A stretch of 64,000 nt of DNA from Streptomyces sp. KL109B (GCF_030766935.1 NZ_JASERL010000005.1:248001-312000); one strand, 5' to 3'. Counted from the first letter of the stretch, positions 33,524 through 43,213 are shown. Translations and numbers: made by a program. Notes: a model not told the origin generated them from the letters alone.

Positions 33524-34511
33524 CGGTGGCCTTCCTTCCTCGGGAGGTGAACCAGAGGTAGCCGCCCGTCACCACGAGCAGGAACAGGAGCAGCAGCACC
33601 GACATCGCGGAGCCCGTCCCGAAGTTCCAGGTCTGGAACGAGGATTGGTAGATGTGGATCGAGATGAGGTCCGCGGCTTCCGGCGCCGCCTTGCCGAACA
33701 GCACGAAGGGCGTGTTGAAGTCGTTGAAGGTCCACAGGAACAGGACGAGGACGAGGACCTGGTTGACGGGGCGCAGCGCTGGCAGGGTGATGCGGCGGAT
33801 CTGCTGCCACATGCCCGCGCCGTCGAGGGCCGCGGCCTCGTAGACGTCCCTCGGGATGTTCTGGAGCCCGGCCATGATGATGAGGAAGGCGAACGGCCAG
33901 CCCTTCCACACCGATACGACGAGCAGGGCGACGAAGCTGTTGTCGCCGATCAGCCAGAAAGGGGCGCTGTCGGTGAGCCCGAGCTGGTCGTGCAGCACGT
34001 GGTTCACCAGGCCGTTGTCCCGCTGGAACATGAACGCCCAGGTGATGACGGCGGCGTAGACGGGCAGCGCGTACGGCACCAGGAAGAGCGTGCGCAGGAT
34101 GCCGCGGCCGCGGAAGGTCTCCTGCATGAAGATCGCGGCGGCCGCTCCGAGCAGCCAGCACAGTCCGACGGACAGGACGGTGAACAGGCAGGTGGTGAGG
34201 AAGGAGCCGAGCAGCGCCTTGCCGACGGGTGCGTCGAAGTCGACGGACAGGGAGTAGTTGTCGAGTCCTGCCCAGGGCGCGGTGCCCCAGTCGCGGATGA
34301 AGAACTGGGTCAGCTCCTTGAAGCTGACGACGATGCCGATGACCATCGGCACCAGGTGGACCAGGAGTTCGAGGAGCAGTGCGGGGAGCAGCAGCAGGTA
34401 CGGCAGTCCGATGCGGCGCAGCCGCCCGGGGCGGCGCCTGCGCGGCGCCGCCCCGGGGGTCTTCTGGTGCGCCGTCCGCTCGCCTGCGCTGAGGGGGGCG
34501 GTGGTGGTCAT
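33516..34511 (-). CDS. carbohydrate ABC transporter permease (MalF/CebF type)
   Basis: 331 residues from ATG 34511; GTG 34529, which overlaps the binding-protein stop as GTGA, would add six residues and is equally plausible. After a basic cytoplasmic tail (RRRRPGRLRRIG) there are six membrane helices and the EAA loop (IPRDVYEAAALDGAGMWQQIRRITLPALRPVNQ). First membrane subunit of the CUT1 importer, between the binding protein and the second permease. Confidence 0.92.
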   Translation of the reverse strand: MTTTAPLSAGERTAHQKTPGAAPRRRRPGRLRRIGLPYLLLLPALLLELLVHLVPMVIGIVVSFKELTQFFIRDWGTAPWAGLDNYSLSVDFDAPVGKALLGSFLTTCLFTVLSVGLCWLLGAAAAIFMQETFRGRGILRTLFLVPYALPVYAAVITWAFMFQRDNGLVNHVLHDQLGLTDSAPFWLIGDNSFVALLVVSVWKGWPFAFLIIMAGLQNIPRDVYEAAALDGAGMWQQIRRITLPALRPVNQVLVLVLFLWTFNDFNTPFVLFGKAAPEAADLISIHIYQSSFQTWNFGTGSAMSVLLLLFLLVVTGGYLWFTSRGRKATDV

Positions 34512-34525
34512 GGAGGTGTCCGCGC

Positions 34526-35842
34526 TCACTTCTTCGTCATCTGCTGCTGGGCCTTGGTGAGCTTGGCCCGCACGGACGCGGTGGTCACCGCGCGGCCCGC
34601 GGCGGCGTCGGCGAAGAGTTCCTTGACGGCGGTGCCGACGACGGTCTCGAACTGCGACTCCTCGGCGACCTGCGGCAGCGCGGTGGCGCTGGTGGCGAGG
34701 GTCTCCTTGAGCGCGGCGACCGCCGGGGCGTTGAAGGCGGGGTCCTGCTGGGCGGCCTTGACCGGCGGGATGGAGCCGTAGGCCTTGTTCAAGGTGACCT
34801 GTTCGGCGTCGCTGGTCATGAACTTCACGAACTTCTTGGCGCCGTCGAGGTTCTGGGTGTTCTTGAAGACGGCCATGTTGATGCCGGCGACCATCGAGTT
34901 GGTGGCCTTGCCCTGGCCGGGCTTTCCGGACTGTACGGGGGCGGGGGCGACGCCCCACTCGTCGTCCTTCATGCCCTGCGTCTTGAAGGTGGCGGAGGCG
35001 GTCTGCCACAGCACCATCGCCGTCTTGTCCTTGGCGAAGTCGCTCAGGGACTGGTTCTGCGCGTACTCGGCGTTGCCCGGCGCGACGACCTTGTCCTTGG
35101 CCATCAGGTCGACGTACTGCTTCACTCCGGCGACGGCGCCGTCGGAGGTGAAGTCGGCCTTGCCGTCCGGGGTGAAGAAGTCGGCGCCGTGCTGCTTGGC
35201 GAGGACGAAGACCTGGTGGATGTTGTTCGACAGGTTGGAGCCTTCGGCGCCGAGGCCCCACTTGCCGTTCTTGGAGAGCTTCTTGCCGGTCTCGGCGAGC
35301 TCCGCCCAGGTCGTCGGCGGCTTGTCGATGCCGGCCTCGGCGAACATCTTCTTGTTGTAGTAGAGCGCGTAGGCCATGGAGTACAGCGGTACGGCGGCCG
35401 GGTCCTTGCCCTGGACGCCGGTGGAGCCGAGCGCGGACTCCAGGAAGCGGTCCTTGCCGCCGATCGCCTCGAAGTTCTTGGCGTCCCAGGGCAGCAGGGC
35501 GCCGCTGGTCTGGAGCGAGGCGCTCCAGGTGTTGCCGATGTTGAGGACGTCGGGGCCCTGCCCCGACGTGGTGGCGGTGAGGATGCGGTTGAGGAGGTCC
35601 GCCCAGGGCACGACCTCCAGCTTCACCTTGATGCCGGTCCGCTTCTCGAACTTGTCGAGTTCGGGCCGCAGCACCTTCTTGTCCACCTCCAGGCTCGCCC
35701 CCTGGTTGGAGGCCCAGTAAGTGAGCGTCTTCGGCTGCGAGTTGCCGCCCTCCGAGCCGGAGGTACCGCCGCCGCAGGCCGCCGCGGACAGGACGAGCGA
35801 GAGGGTGACGGCGCCGACGGCCGCGGCTCTGATGCTTCGCAT
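34526..35842 (-). CDS. ABC sugar-binding lipoprotein (CUT1 family)
   Basis: 438 residues. Lipoprotein signal with lipobox LSAAAC (Cys 23). The mature protein is a type-1 extracellular solute-binding protein: LTYWASNQG, PDVLNIGNTWSASL, ALYYNKKMFAEAGIDKPPTTWAELAETGKKL and QGKATNSMVAGINMAVFKNTQN. It delivers a sugar to the two permeases downstream. The GH1 gene at the operon end suggests a beta-glucoside such as cellobiose; this is inference from context. It is divergent from a ROK regulator. Confidence 0.92.
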   Translation of the reverse strand: MRSIRAAAVGAVTLSLVLSAAACGGGTSGSEGGNSQPKTLTYWASNQGASLEVDKKVLRPELDKFEKRTGIKVKLEVVPWADLLNRILTATTSGQGPDVLNIGNTWSASLQTSGALLPWDAKNFEAIGGKDRFLESALGSTGVQGKDPAAVPLYSMAYALYYNKKMFAEAGIDKPPTTWAELAETGKKLSKNGKWGLGAEGSNLSNNIHQVFVLAKQHGADFFTPDGKADFTSDGAVAGVKQYVDLMAKDKVVAPGNAEYAQNQSLSDFAKDKTAMVLWQTASATFKTQGMKDDEWGVAPAPVQSGKPGQGKATNSMVAGINMAVFKNTQNLDGAKKFVKFMTSDAEQVTLNKAYGSIPPVKAAQQDPAFNAPAVAALKETLATSATALPQVAEESQFETVVGTAVKELFADAAAGRAVTTASVRAKLTKAQQQMTKK

Positions 35843-35962
35843 GACTTCAGAAACCTTCCGGGAAGTCTTAATTTAGAGCGTGAGTTAAACCTCAAGCGAA
35901 GGTCGCGTCAAGGCCTTCGACCCATGTAGGTTGCGAGCAGGACTTCGGGACGAGGGGACAAA
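35843..35962. promoter_or_regulatory. divergent promoter region between binding protein and ROK regulator
   Basis: 120 bp, clearly AT-richer than its surroundings. It contains CTTAATTTAGAGCG and GAGTTAAACC, a loose inverted pair around 35867-35895 of the TTTAA/TTAAA kind bound by ROK regulators, and CTTCCGGGAAG at 35855-35865. Exact promoter boxes are not clear. Confidence 0.45.
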
Positions 35963-37285
35963 GTGACAGTGCGCAACGGCCGTACAGTGCGTGACCTGCG
36001 ACGCGAGAACCGCACCGCGGTATTGCAACGGTTGTATTTCGACGGCCCGCTCAGCCGCTTCTCTCTCGGGCCCGCCACCGGCCTGAGTTCGGGCTCGGTG
36101 AGCAACGTGGTCTCCGAACTCGTCGACGAGGGCCTGGTGGAGGAGGCCGGCAGCGTCGACTCGGCGGGCGGCCGGCCCCGCACACTGCTGCGCATCAGCG
36201 CGCGCAGCGGCTATCTGATCGGCGTCGACATCGGCGAGACGCGGGTCCGGGTCGAGCTCTTCGACCTGGCCCTCACCGAGCTGGCCAGGGTCGAGAAGCC
36301 GCTGAAGACCGACGGCCCGAACCGCCTGGACCGCTACGACGTCGGCACCGTCGTGACACATCTGAGCGAGGGCATCTCCGAGGTCCTCCACGAGGCGGGC
36401 ATCGCGGCCGAGCGGCTGCTCGGCGTCGGGGTCGGGGTGCCCGGCATCGTCGCGAGGACCCCGGAGGACGGCGCCGTCGTGCACGGCCAGACGATCGGCT
36501 GGGACGCCGTCCCGCTCGAACGGCTGCTGCGCGAGGCCCAGTTGCTGCCCGACACGGTGCCGTACTACATCGACAACGGCGCCAGGACGCTCGGTCAGGC
36601 GGAGATGTGGTTCGGCGCCGGGCGCGGCGCGCAGAGCGCGGCGGTGGTGCTCTTCGGCTCCGGCGTCGGCGCGTGTGTCGTCAGCGACGACATGGGGCCC
36701 GGCCGGGCCGTGGAGTGGGGGCATCTGACGGTGCGGGTGCGCGGGCGCAGGTGCCGCTGCGGCGCCCGGGGGTGCCTGGAGGCGTACGCGGGTGCGGAGG
36801 CGCTGCTCCAGCGCTGGGCGGAGGCGGGCGGCCGGCCGCCCGAGGGCGCGGACGAGGAGACGGCGCTGACCGCGATGCTCGCGGCCGCGTACCCGGGGCC
36901 GGACGCGGCGGGCGCCGCCCCGGAACCCGACGCGACCGCCGTGGCCGTCCTTGAAGAGACCGCCGAGTACCTCGGCGCGGGCTTCGCCGACCTGATCAAC
37001 CTCTTCCAGCCCGAACGCATCCTGGTCGGCGGCTGGGCCGGACTCCAGCTCGGCCGCCGCTTCCTGGACGCGGTGAAGGACCACGCCACGTCGTACGCCC
37101 TGACCTATCCGGCCGCCCGCGTCCGCATCGACCTCGGCACCCTGGGCCCCGACGCCGTCACCGTGGGCGCCGCGATCCTGCCGCTCGCGGGCTTCTTCGC
37201 GCGCGGCGGCCGGCCGGAGGAGACCGAACCGGAGGAGCCGGCCCCGGCGTGGCGGACGGCGCTGCGGAAGCGGACGGTGCAGTGA
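35963..37285 (+). CDS. ROK-family transcriptional regulator
   Basis: 440 residues from GTG 35963. The N-terminal winged helix (~10-75: NRTAVLQRLYFDGPLSRFSLGPATGLSSGSVSNVVSELVDEGLVEEAG) precedes a ROK/ASKHA sugar-binding domain: IGVDIGETRVRVELFD, GVGVPGIV, YIDNGARTLGQAEMWFG and the zinc motif CRCGARGCLEAY near 260-271. It should bind a sugar or sugar phosphate and control the divergent ABC/GH1 operon. The C-terminal ~25 residues are Glu/Pro-rich. Confidence 0.92.
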   Translation: MTVRNGRTVRDLRRENRTAVLQRLYFDGPLSRFSLGPATGLSSGSVSNVVSELVDEGLVEEAGSVDSAGGRPRTLLRISARSGYLIGVDIGETRVRVELFDLALTELARVEKPLKTDGPNRLDRYDVGTVVTHLSEGISEVLHEAGIAAERLLGVGVGVPGIVARTPEDGAVVHGQTIGWDAVPLERLLREAQLLPDTVPYYIDNGARTLGQAEMWFGAGRGAQSAAVVLFGSGVGACVVSDDMGPGRAVEWGHLTVRVRGRRCRCGARGCLEAYAGAEALLQRWAEAGGRPPEGADEETALTAMLAAAYPGPDAAGAAPEPDATAVAVLEETAEYLGAGFADLINLFQPERILVGGWAGLQLGRRFLDAVKDHATSYALTYPAARVRIDLGTLGPDAVTVGAAILPLAGFFARGGRPEETEPEEPAPAWRTALRKRTVQ

Positions 37286-37339
37286 GCGGCGGCCGTCGTA
37301 GGGGTGAGCGGCAGCTGTCGGGGAGGGGCGGGCGATGAG

Positions 37340-37378
37340 GGGGCGCCGCCCGGGCATCGGCCGGAGGCACGGCGCCCC
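37340..37378. terminator. possible terminator between convergent genes
   Basis: GGGGCGCCG (37340-37348) pairs with CGGCGCCCC (37370-37378) around a 21-nt loop, in the 155-bp gap between the ROK gene and the GH3 gene. The rest of the gap holds two copies of CACCGCCACCCCTCT. Confidence 0.5.
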
Positions 37379-37440
37379 GACCGCCGCCACCCTTTCCACG
37401 GCTCACCGCCACCCCTCTCACCGCCACCCCTCTCACCCCC

Positions 37441-39879
37441 TCACCGGTCGTCGACCGTCACACTTCCCTCCCACCGCGTGTCCCCCGCCGACCTGCCCAC
37501 CATCAGCCGGTACGTTCCCGGCTCCGTGACCCAGCCGGAGTCCTCGGCGGACCAGTGCCGCAGCGCACGCGGGCCCACCGTCACCTCGGCACGCGCCGTG
37601 CGGCCCGGTTCCGCGCGCACCGCCGCGTACCCGGCGAACCAGCGCACCGGGCGCTCCACCGCCGAATCGGCCCTGGCGAGGTAGACCTGTACGACCTCGC
37701 GTCCGGCGCGGCTGCCGGTGTTGCGCACCATCACGCGGACGGTCAACGGCTCGCCCGCCGCGAGGTGTTCAGGGGCCTCCACGGACACGTACTCCCAGGT
37801 CGTGTAGCCGAGTCCGTGGCCGAACCAGTAGGCGGGTTCGCGGCCCGCCCGCAGCCAGGCCCGGTGGCCGATGTGCAGGCCCTCGGCGTAGTCGAGCCGG
37901 CCGTCGGTCGGCCGGGTGCGGGTGACGGGCGCGTCCGCCAGGGCGGCGGCCCATGTGGTGGGGAGCCGGCCGCCGGGTTCGGCGAGGCCGAACAGGACGT
38001 CGGCGAGGCCCGCGCCTGCCTCCTGCCCCGGGAACCAGGTCAGCAGCACGGCGCCCGCGTCGTGGCGCCAGGGCAGCTCGACCGGTCCGCCGCTGTTGAC
38101 GACCACGACCGTACGTGGATTCGCGGCGGCCACCGCGCGGACCAGCTCGTCCTGGTGCCCGCCGAGGGAGAGACCGGCGCGGTCGTGGCCTTCGGTCTCG
38201 CTGTGCTCGGTGGTGCCTACGACGACGATCGCGGCGTCGGCGTCCCGTGCCGCTCGCACCGCGTCCGCCACGGCGGTCGCCGGGTCGGGTTCCGGCGGCG
38301 CCGCGACGACGACGGTGGCGCGGCCGCGGCCGGGCACCAGTTCCCGTCGGGCCACCACGCGCACGGGGTGCCCCGCGGCCAGTGTCGTACGCGCCGTGTG
38401 CACGGGCGGGGTGACGTGGACGACGGCCGGGTCGTCGGTGACACCGGGGAACTCGCCGTCCAGCAGGGTGTGTTCGTCGACGGTGAGTGTCATGCGGCCG
38501 AAGCCGCCGACGCCGAACGTCCACTCCCCCGACCGCTGCGGATGCAGCACCGCGTCGATCTCCACCGTGTGCGCGCCGGGTGGCAGATCGGGCTCCAACT
38601 GCCGCCCCGACAGCCGGTGTTGGGAGTACAGCTCGCGGCCCGCCGCGTCCAGCACCCGCAGCAGCACGCCGGGTGCGCCCGATGCCGGGTCGACGCACCG
38701 GTCGGTGTCGAGCGGTGCCGGCGGCGCCCCGGACGACGGGCCCGGCTCGTGCACCACGCGGGCCCGCCCCCGCAGCCGGGCCCGGATGCCGGCCAGCGGC
38801 GTGACCACGTCGGAGCAGAACACGCCCGCGCTGCCGCCGCCCTGGACGCGCGGGACCGCGGCGTGCGCGCCGACGACCGCGACGGTGGAGAGCCCGCCGG
38901 GGTCGAGCGGCAGCACGCCGCGGTTGCTCAGCAGCACCGAACCGGCGCTGGCGGCGCGGCGCAACAGCGCCCGGGTGTCGCGGGAACGGGACGCCGCGAC
39001 CCGCGCCCTACGCGGGCGACGCGGCCCGAGCGCGCCCACCCGAACGGCCAGCCGGAGCAGCCGCCGCACCTTGTCGTCGACCGCCTCCTCGGCGACGAGC
39101 CCGTCCTTCACCGCGCGGACCAGCGCCGCGCCCCACGGGCTTTCGGGGCCCGGCATCGCCAGGTCGAGGGCGGCGCGGCCGGTCTCCTCCGTGGTGCGTA
39201 CGGCCGCCCAGTCGGAGACGGCGACCCCGTCGAAGCCCCACTCCCCCTTGAGGGGTTCCGCGAGGAGCGGGCTGGCGGTCATGGTGGCGCCGCCGACGGC
39301 GTTGTAGCCGGCCATGACGAGCCACACCCCGGCCTCGACGGCCGCCTCGAAGGGCGCCAAGTACACCTCGCGCAGCGCGCGTTCGGACATCCGGACGTCG
39401 ACGGTCAGCCGGTCGGTCTCGGAGTCGTTGGCCACGTAGTGCTTGGCGGTGGCCGCCACTCCGAGCGCCTGGACGCCCCGGACGAGGGCGGCTCCGGTGC
39501 GGCCGGTCAGTTCCGGGTCCTCGGAGAAGCACTCGAAATGGCGTCCCGCCAGCGGGCTGCGGTGCAGATTGAGGGTGGGGGCGAGCACCACGTCGACGCC
39601 CTTGCGGGCGGCCTCGGTGGCGAGCAGGCCCCCGAGCCGCTCCACCAGTTCCTCGTCCCACATCGCGCCGAGCGCGGAGGCGGAGGGCAGCAGGACCGAG
39701 GTGCGCCGCTCGTCCCACGACTCGCCGCGCACCCCGGCAGGACCGTCCGATGTGACCATCTCCCGAAGGCCGATCGCGGGCTCACCCGCGGTGCGCCAGG
39801 TCGTCACGCCCGTGAGCAGGCGCACCTTCTGAGGGAGGCTCAGCTTTCCGATCAGCCGATCGAGTGTCAGGTCGTCCAT
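37441..39879 (-). CDS. GH3 beta-glucosidase with PA14 insertion
   Basis: 812 residues from ATG 39879; an upstream extension to 39987 lies inside the previous gene and is not used. GH3 catalytic domains: TSDGPAGVRG, ATAKHYVANDSETDR, and the nucleophile Asp in GFDGVAVSDWAAVRTT near 245. A PA14 carbohydrate-binding domain is inserted around 385-520 (LLRVLDAAGRELYSQHRLSG...TFGVGGFGRMTLTVDE). The second GH3 domain has VVVGTTEHSETEGHDR with the probable acid/base Glu. A fibronectin-III-like domain closes the protein. No signal peptide, so it is probably intracellular, acting on imported beta-linked oligosaccharides. It starts one base after the stop of the DUF1996 gene. Confidence 0.9.
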   Translation of the reverse strand: MDDLTLDRLIGKLSLPQKVRLLTGVTTWRTAGEPAIGLREMVTSDGPAGVRGESWDERRTSVLLPSASALGAMWDEELVERLGGLLATEAARKGVDVVLAPTLNLHRSPLAGRHFECFSEDPELTGRTGAALVRGVQALGVAATAKHYVANDSETDRLTVDVRMSERALREVYLAPFEAAVEAGVWLVMAGYNAVGGATMTASPLLAEPLKGEWGFDGVAVSDWAAVRTTEETGRAALDLAMPGPESPWGAALVRAVKDGLVAEEAVDDKVRRLLRLAVRVGALGPRRPRRARVAASRSRDTRALLRRAASAGSVLLSNRGVLPLDPGGLSTVAVVGAHAAVPRVQGGGSAGVFCSDVVTPLAGIRARLRGRARVVHEPGPSSGAPPAPLDTDRCVDPASGAPGVLLRVLDAAGRELYSQHRLSGRQLEPDLPPGAHTVEIDAVLHPQRSGEWTFGVGGFGRMTLTVDEHTLLDGEFPGVTDDPAVVHVTPPVHTARTTLAAGHPVRVVARRELVPGRGRATVVVAAPPEPDPATAVADAVRAARDADAAIVVVGTTEHSETEGHDRAGLSLGGHQDELVRAVAAANPRTVVVVNSGGPVELPWRHDAGAVLLTWFPGQEAGAGLADVLFGLAEPGGRLPTTWAAALADAPVTRTRPTDGRLDYAEGLHIGHRAWLRAGREPAYWFGHGLGYTTWEYVSVEAPEHLAAGEPLTVRVMVRNTGSRAGREVVQVYLARADSAVERPVRWFAGYAAVRAEPGRTARAEVTVGPRALRHWSAEDSGWVTEPGTYRLMVGRSAGDTRWEGSVTVDDR

Positions 39880-39880
39880 G

Positions 39881-40951
39881 TCACGGCAACCGGTAGTCCG
39901 CGTCCAGGACCGCGCCGCGCTCCGGGTGGTACAGGTCGTAGCCGCGCGCGTCGCACTGGAAGCCGCCCACGATGCAGCCGTCGACAAGCGCCTTGAGCGT
40001 CCGCTCCTCCCACGCGTTGAAGAAGTCGTAGTGGAAGGAGTAGCCGCGCCCGCTCGCCAGCCGGACGTCGCTCATGTCCCCGTTGACCGGGAAGGCCATC
40101 TTGAACTCGATCATCGGCAGGGCGACCGGGTGGGACGTCGGACACATGTTGTCGTTGGTCCCGGGTTTCACGACCGGGTACGCCATGTGGCTCCGGTGGT
40201 CGGGGGTGTCGAGGTACTTGCCGTCCCAGCAACTCGGCGCCTGGAAGCGGATGTTGAGCTGGACGTCGGGCCGGCTCGGGCAGCTCGCGGGGAAGTCGAC
40301 GTTGAAGAAGCTGTCACCGCACTCCCAGCCCTCGACGAACCCCTTGTGGGCGCGGAACTCCTGGGCGCTCTGCATGGGGTCGCCGACGACGTACCGCAGC
40401 CCCTTGGGGAACGGCCGCACGCTCGTGTAGTCGGTGACACCGGACTTGTAGTAGATGACCTGCGGGCCGACCGGCAGGATCTTCTTGTCGCCCTTGTACA
40501 GGGACGGCATCCAGTACGCGGAGGCGTCGGCCGGTGCCTTGCAGGTGGTGGCACCGCCGTAGAGGCTCGCCGTCGTGCTGCTCGCGTTCGTCGACTTGTT
40601 GCCCATGAAGGTGTGGTCGTGGGACTTTCCGGGCTGTCCCGGGTAGACGATCGGGTCGTCCGGCGCGGTGTGCGTGGCGTCGCAGTTGGCCTGGAACTCC
40701 TTGTGGTAGCGGGGCGGCGGGGTGGCCGTGGACGGGGTCACGCCGGTGACCTGGGGGACGGCCGGGATGTACCCGTCGCCGTCGGGGTCGTCGCCGGACG
40801 CCTGGGTCGACACGGCCATGGTGTGTCCGGTGTGCGCGGTGGCCCGGACGTTCTCGGGACCGGCCGCCGTGGCGATGGAGCCGATGCCGAGCACGCTGGC
40901 GACGAGGGCGCTGCCGAGCAGCAGCGCGGGGAGCTTCGAACGCGGTCTCAT
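39881..40951 (-). CDS. secreted DUF1996 protein
   Basis: 356 residues from ATG 40951 (GGCAGGAGGCCCC upstream). Signal peptide ~1-29 ending SIATAA. The mature region has the DUF1996 pattern: YHKEFQANCDATHTAPDDPIVYPGQPGKSHDHTFMGN, YWMPSLY, DVQLNIRFQAPSCWDGKYLDTPDHRSHMAYP and a set of conserved Cys and His. The function of the domain is not known to me; it occurs in secreted actinobacterial and fungal proteins, often with carbohydrate-binding modules. Its place between CBM32 glycosidases and a GH3 enzyme supports a role in polysaccharide binding or breakdown. Confidence 0.85.
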   Translation of the reverse strand: MRPRSKLPALLLGSALVASVLGIGSIATAAGPENVRATAHTGHTMAVSTQASGDDPDGDGYIPAVPQVTGVTPSTATPPPRYHKEFQANCDATHTAPDDPIVYPGQPGKSHDHTFMGNKSTNASSTTASLYGGATTCKAPADASAYWMPSLYKGDKKILPVGPQVIYYKSGVTDYTSVRPFPKGLRYVVGDPMQSAQEFRAHKGFVEGWECGDSFFNVDFPASCPSRPDVQLNIRFQAPSCWDGKYLDTPDHRSHMAYPVVKPGTNDNMCPTSHPVALPMIEFKMAFPVNGDMSDVRLASGRGYSFHYDFFNAWEERTLKALVDGCIVGGFQCDARGYDLYHPERGAVLDADYRLP

Positions 40952-40990
40952 GGGGCCTCCTGCCCTCTGAGGTACCTGGTGTGATGGGGT

Positions 40991-41019
40991 ACGAAGGGCG
41001 CCCGGCGGGCGCCCTTCGT
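40991..41019 (-). terminator. strong hairpin terminator
   Basis: ACGAAGGGCGCCC (40991-41003) and GGGCGCCCTTCGT (41007-41019) form a perfect 13-bp stem with a 3-nt loop, 13 bp beyond the stop of the CBM32 glycosidase gene and before the DUF1996 gene. Confidence 0.88.
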
Positions 41020-41032
41020 CATCGGCGGAGTG

Positions 41033-43213
41033 TCAGCTGTAGATGCCGAACTCGTGCAGCGAGTAGCCCCAACTGGTGCCACGCGCCGTCAGGTTGAGCC
41101 GTACGTAGCGCGCGGTCGTCGCGGCGTCGATGGTGTCGATGTCGCCGTTTCCGTCGGTCGTGGTGTGCACGGTGCGCCAGTTGCTGCCGTCGTCCGAGAC
41201 CTGCACCTCGTACGACTTGGCGTAGGCGGGATCCCAGACGAGTTGCAGCTTGCGGATGGCGGTGGCGGCGCCCAGGTCGACCTTGATCCACTGGGGGTCG
41301 CTCCAGTCGCTGGCCCAGCGGGTGTCGGCCTTGCCGTCCGTCGCCTTGGTGGGCTCGCACGGACAGTCGCCGTACGAGGGCTGGAAGGAGGAGGCGGTGG
41401 TGGGCTTGTTCAGGGCCACGTTCGTGCCGCTGACCGGCGGGGCGACGACCTTGACGGACTTCGTCTCGATGCCTGCGTTGCCGTGGCCGTCCTCGGCCTG
41501 GATGTACACCTTCCACACACCGAGCTTCTCGGGGGCGGTCACCGCGAAGGTGCCATTCCCTGTGGCCCGCCACTTGGCCTCGACGAGCCGCTTGTCACCG
41601 CTCGCGTAGTTGCCGCTGAGGAACACCTTGTACGTGACCGGGTCGCCGTCGGGGTCGCGGGTGTCGGCGTGGACGGTGAACTCCTCCCCCGCCGGGGCCG
41701 AAGTGGCGTGGTCGACACCCATGTTGGAGAGGACGGGCGGCGTGTTGTCACCACTGGTGGATCCGCTGTACGCCTTCTTCACGGCGTAGTAGGACAGCCG
41801 CTTCAGCCCGTCCGGCAGGAGGTTGAACCAGACCCCGCCGAAGTCGTGCTCGGTGCCGTAGTGGAAGAGGGTGGCTCCGAGGGCGACGCCCCGGTGTCCG
41901 GTGACACACCCCCACGCCTTGGTGTAGCCCTCGGCCTTCTGCACATCGGTCGGCTCGTCGGGCACACCATTGGCGTCGTCGGGCACCTCCCACTCACCTG
42001 CGGGCCCTGTCTCGGTGATGATGTACGGCTTGGTGTAGCCGCCCTCCTCCCAGTCCTTCTGGACGCCGCAGATGTCTCCGTAGGAGTTCATCGAGTACAG
42101 GTCGAGGTCGGGCGCGTTGCGCTTGTAGTAGGGCCAGGCTCCGGTCCAGGCGTCGGTGGAGGTGACGGGATGGTTCGGGTCGAGGCTGTGGATCTTCTTG
42201 GCGACGTCGTTGACGAAGGTGGTGTACGCGTTGCGCTGTGCCTCCAACTCGCTTCCGCTGTAACAGTTCTGGAGCCCCAGCACCGACTCGTTGCCGACGT
42301 TCCACATGAGGGTCGCCGGGTGACTCTTGTACGCCTCCACCCACTTGGCGAACTCGGTGAGCATGTTGTTCTTGTACGTGGTGTCGGTGACGTAGTTGAC
42401 ACACCCGCCGGAGCCGGGGCCGCCGCCGGGCTGCAGCCAGAAGCCGTTGACGACGCGGAGGCCGTTCGCCGCGGCGCTGTCGAGGAGCGGCTTGGTGCCG
42501 GCGTCGGTGCCCCAGGTGCGGATCGTGTTGACGCCCATGGACTTGACGTCGGGCAGGTACTTGGGCGCGTCCGCGATGGCGGGGCCCCAGGTCAGGCCCT
42601 TGACGGTGTACGGCTGGCCGCCGACGGTGAGTTGCCAGTTCCCTTGGGAGCCGGTCACCTTGACCGCCCCGGAGTCGGTCGGTGTGCCGTCCTTGGTCCC
42701 GTACACCTGGAACTCCCACAGGGAGTACCCGTAGCCGCCGGACCGCTCGGTGCCCAGCATGCGCACGTACCGTCCCGATCCGGAGACGGCGAGCTCGTCG
42801 GTGCCGCCGTCACCGCCGGTCACGGTCTTCAGGGTGCGCCAGTCCGTGCCGTTGTCGGACGCCTGGATCTGGTAGCTCTTCCCGTACGCGCCCTCCCAGC
42901 TCAGCACGACACGGCTGAGGTCGGAGCGCTGCCCCAGGTCGACCTGGAACCACTGCGGGTCGCTCCACTTGCTGGCCCAGCGGGTGCCGCTCAGGTCGCC
43001 GTCGACGGCCTTCGAGGGCGCGAAGCCGTCGCCTTCCTGGGACGAGGCGGTGGCCGGCTTGCCCTGGGAGAGCAGGGTCTCGGCGGCGTGCGCGGGCTGG
43101 GCGGCGGCGAGCGCGAGCGACGAGGCCACCAGTGCGCCGACCGCGAGCAGGGGGACGGCGCGGCGTTCGGCCGGTCTTCGGTACGAGGACGTACGCGAGG
43201 GGGTTGAGAACAC
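41033..43213 (-). CDS. secreted CBM32 - clan GH-A hydrolase (GH2-like TIM barrel) - CBM32 protein
   Basis: 726 residues from GTG 43213 with AGGGAGCGGAA upstream. Signal peptide ~1-43 (ending PAHAA). First F5/8-type CBM32 ~45-170 (LLSQGKPATASSQEGDGFAPSKAVDGD...YGYSLWEFQVYG). The TIM barrel ~180-470 has LTWGP, NTIRTWGTDAG, acid/base Glu in LMWNVGNES and nucleophile Glu in YIITETGPAGEWE. Next comes an Ig/cadherin-like module (~490-590), then a second CBM32 ~600-726 closely resembling the first. Probably degrades an extracellular plant or fungal polysaccharide; exact linkage unknown. The gene ends at a strong terminator. Confidence 0.85.
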   Translation of the reverse strand: MFSTPSRTSSYRRPAERRAVPLLAVGALVASSLALAAAQPAHAAETLLSQGKPATASSQEGDGFAPSKAVDGDLSGTRWASKWSDPQWFQVDLGQRSDLSRVVLSWEGAYGKSYQIQASDNGTDWRTLKTVTGGDGGTDELAVSGSGRYVRMLGTERSGGYGYSLWEFQVYGTKDGTPTDSGAVKVTGSQGNWQLTVGGQPYTVKGLTWGPAIADAPKYLPDVKSMGVNTIRTWGTDAGTKPLLDSAAANGLRVVNGFWLQPGGGPGSGGCVNYVTDTTYKNNMLTEFAKWVEAYKSHPATLMWNVGNESVLGLQNCYSGSELEAQRNAYTTFVNDVAKKIHSLDPNHPVTSTDAWTGAWPYYKRNAPDLDLYSMNSYGDICGVQKDWEEGGYTKPYIITETGPAGEWEVPDDANGVPDEPTDVQKAEGYTKAWGCVTGHRGVALGATLFHYGTEHDFGGVWFNLLPDGLKRLSYYAVKKAYSGSTSGDNTPPVLSNMGVDHATSAPAGEEFTVHADTRDPDGDPVTYKVFLSGNYASGDKRLVEAKWRATGNGTFAVTAPEKLGVWKVYIQAEDGHGNAGIETKSVKVVAPPVSGTNVALNKPTTASSFQPSYGDCPCEPTKATDGKADTRWASDWSDPQWIKVDLGAATAIRKLQLVWDPAYAKSYEVQVSDDGSNWRTVHTTTDGNGDIDTIDAATTARYVRLNLTARGTSWGYSLHEFGIYS

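Noticed and set aside
40960..40990. GGTACC-centred palindrome upstream of the DUF1996 gene as an operator
   Set aside because: Only 6-8 bp of symmetry, expected by chance at this composition; the strong hairpin next to it is a terminator for the neighbouring gene.
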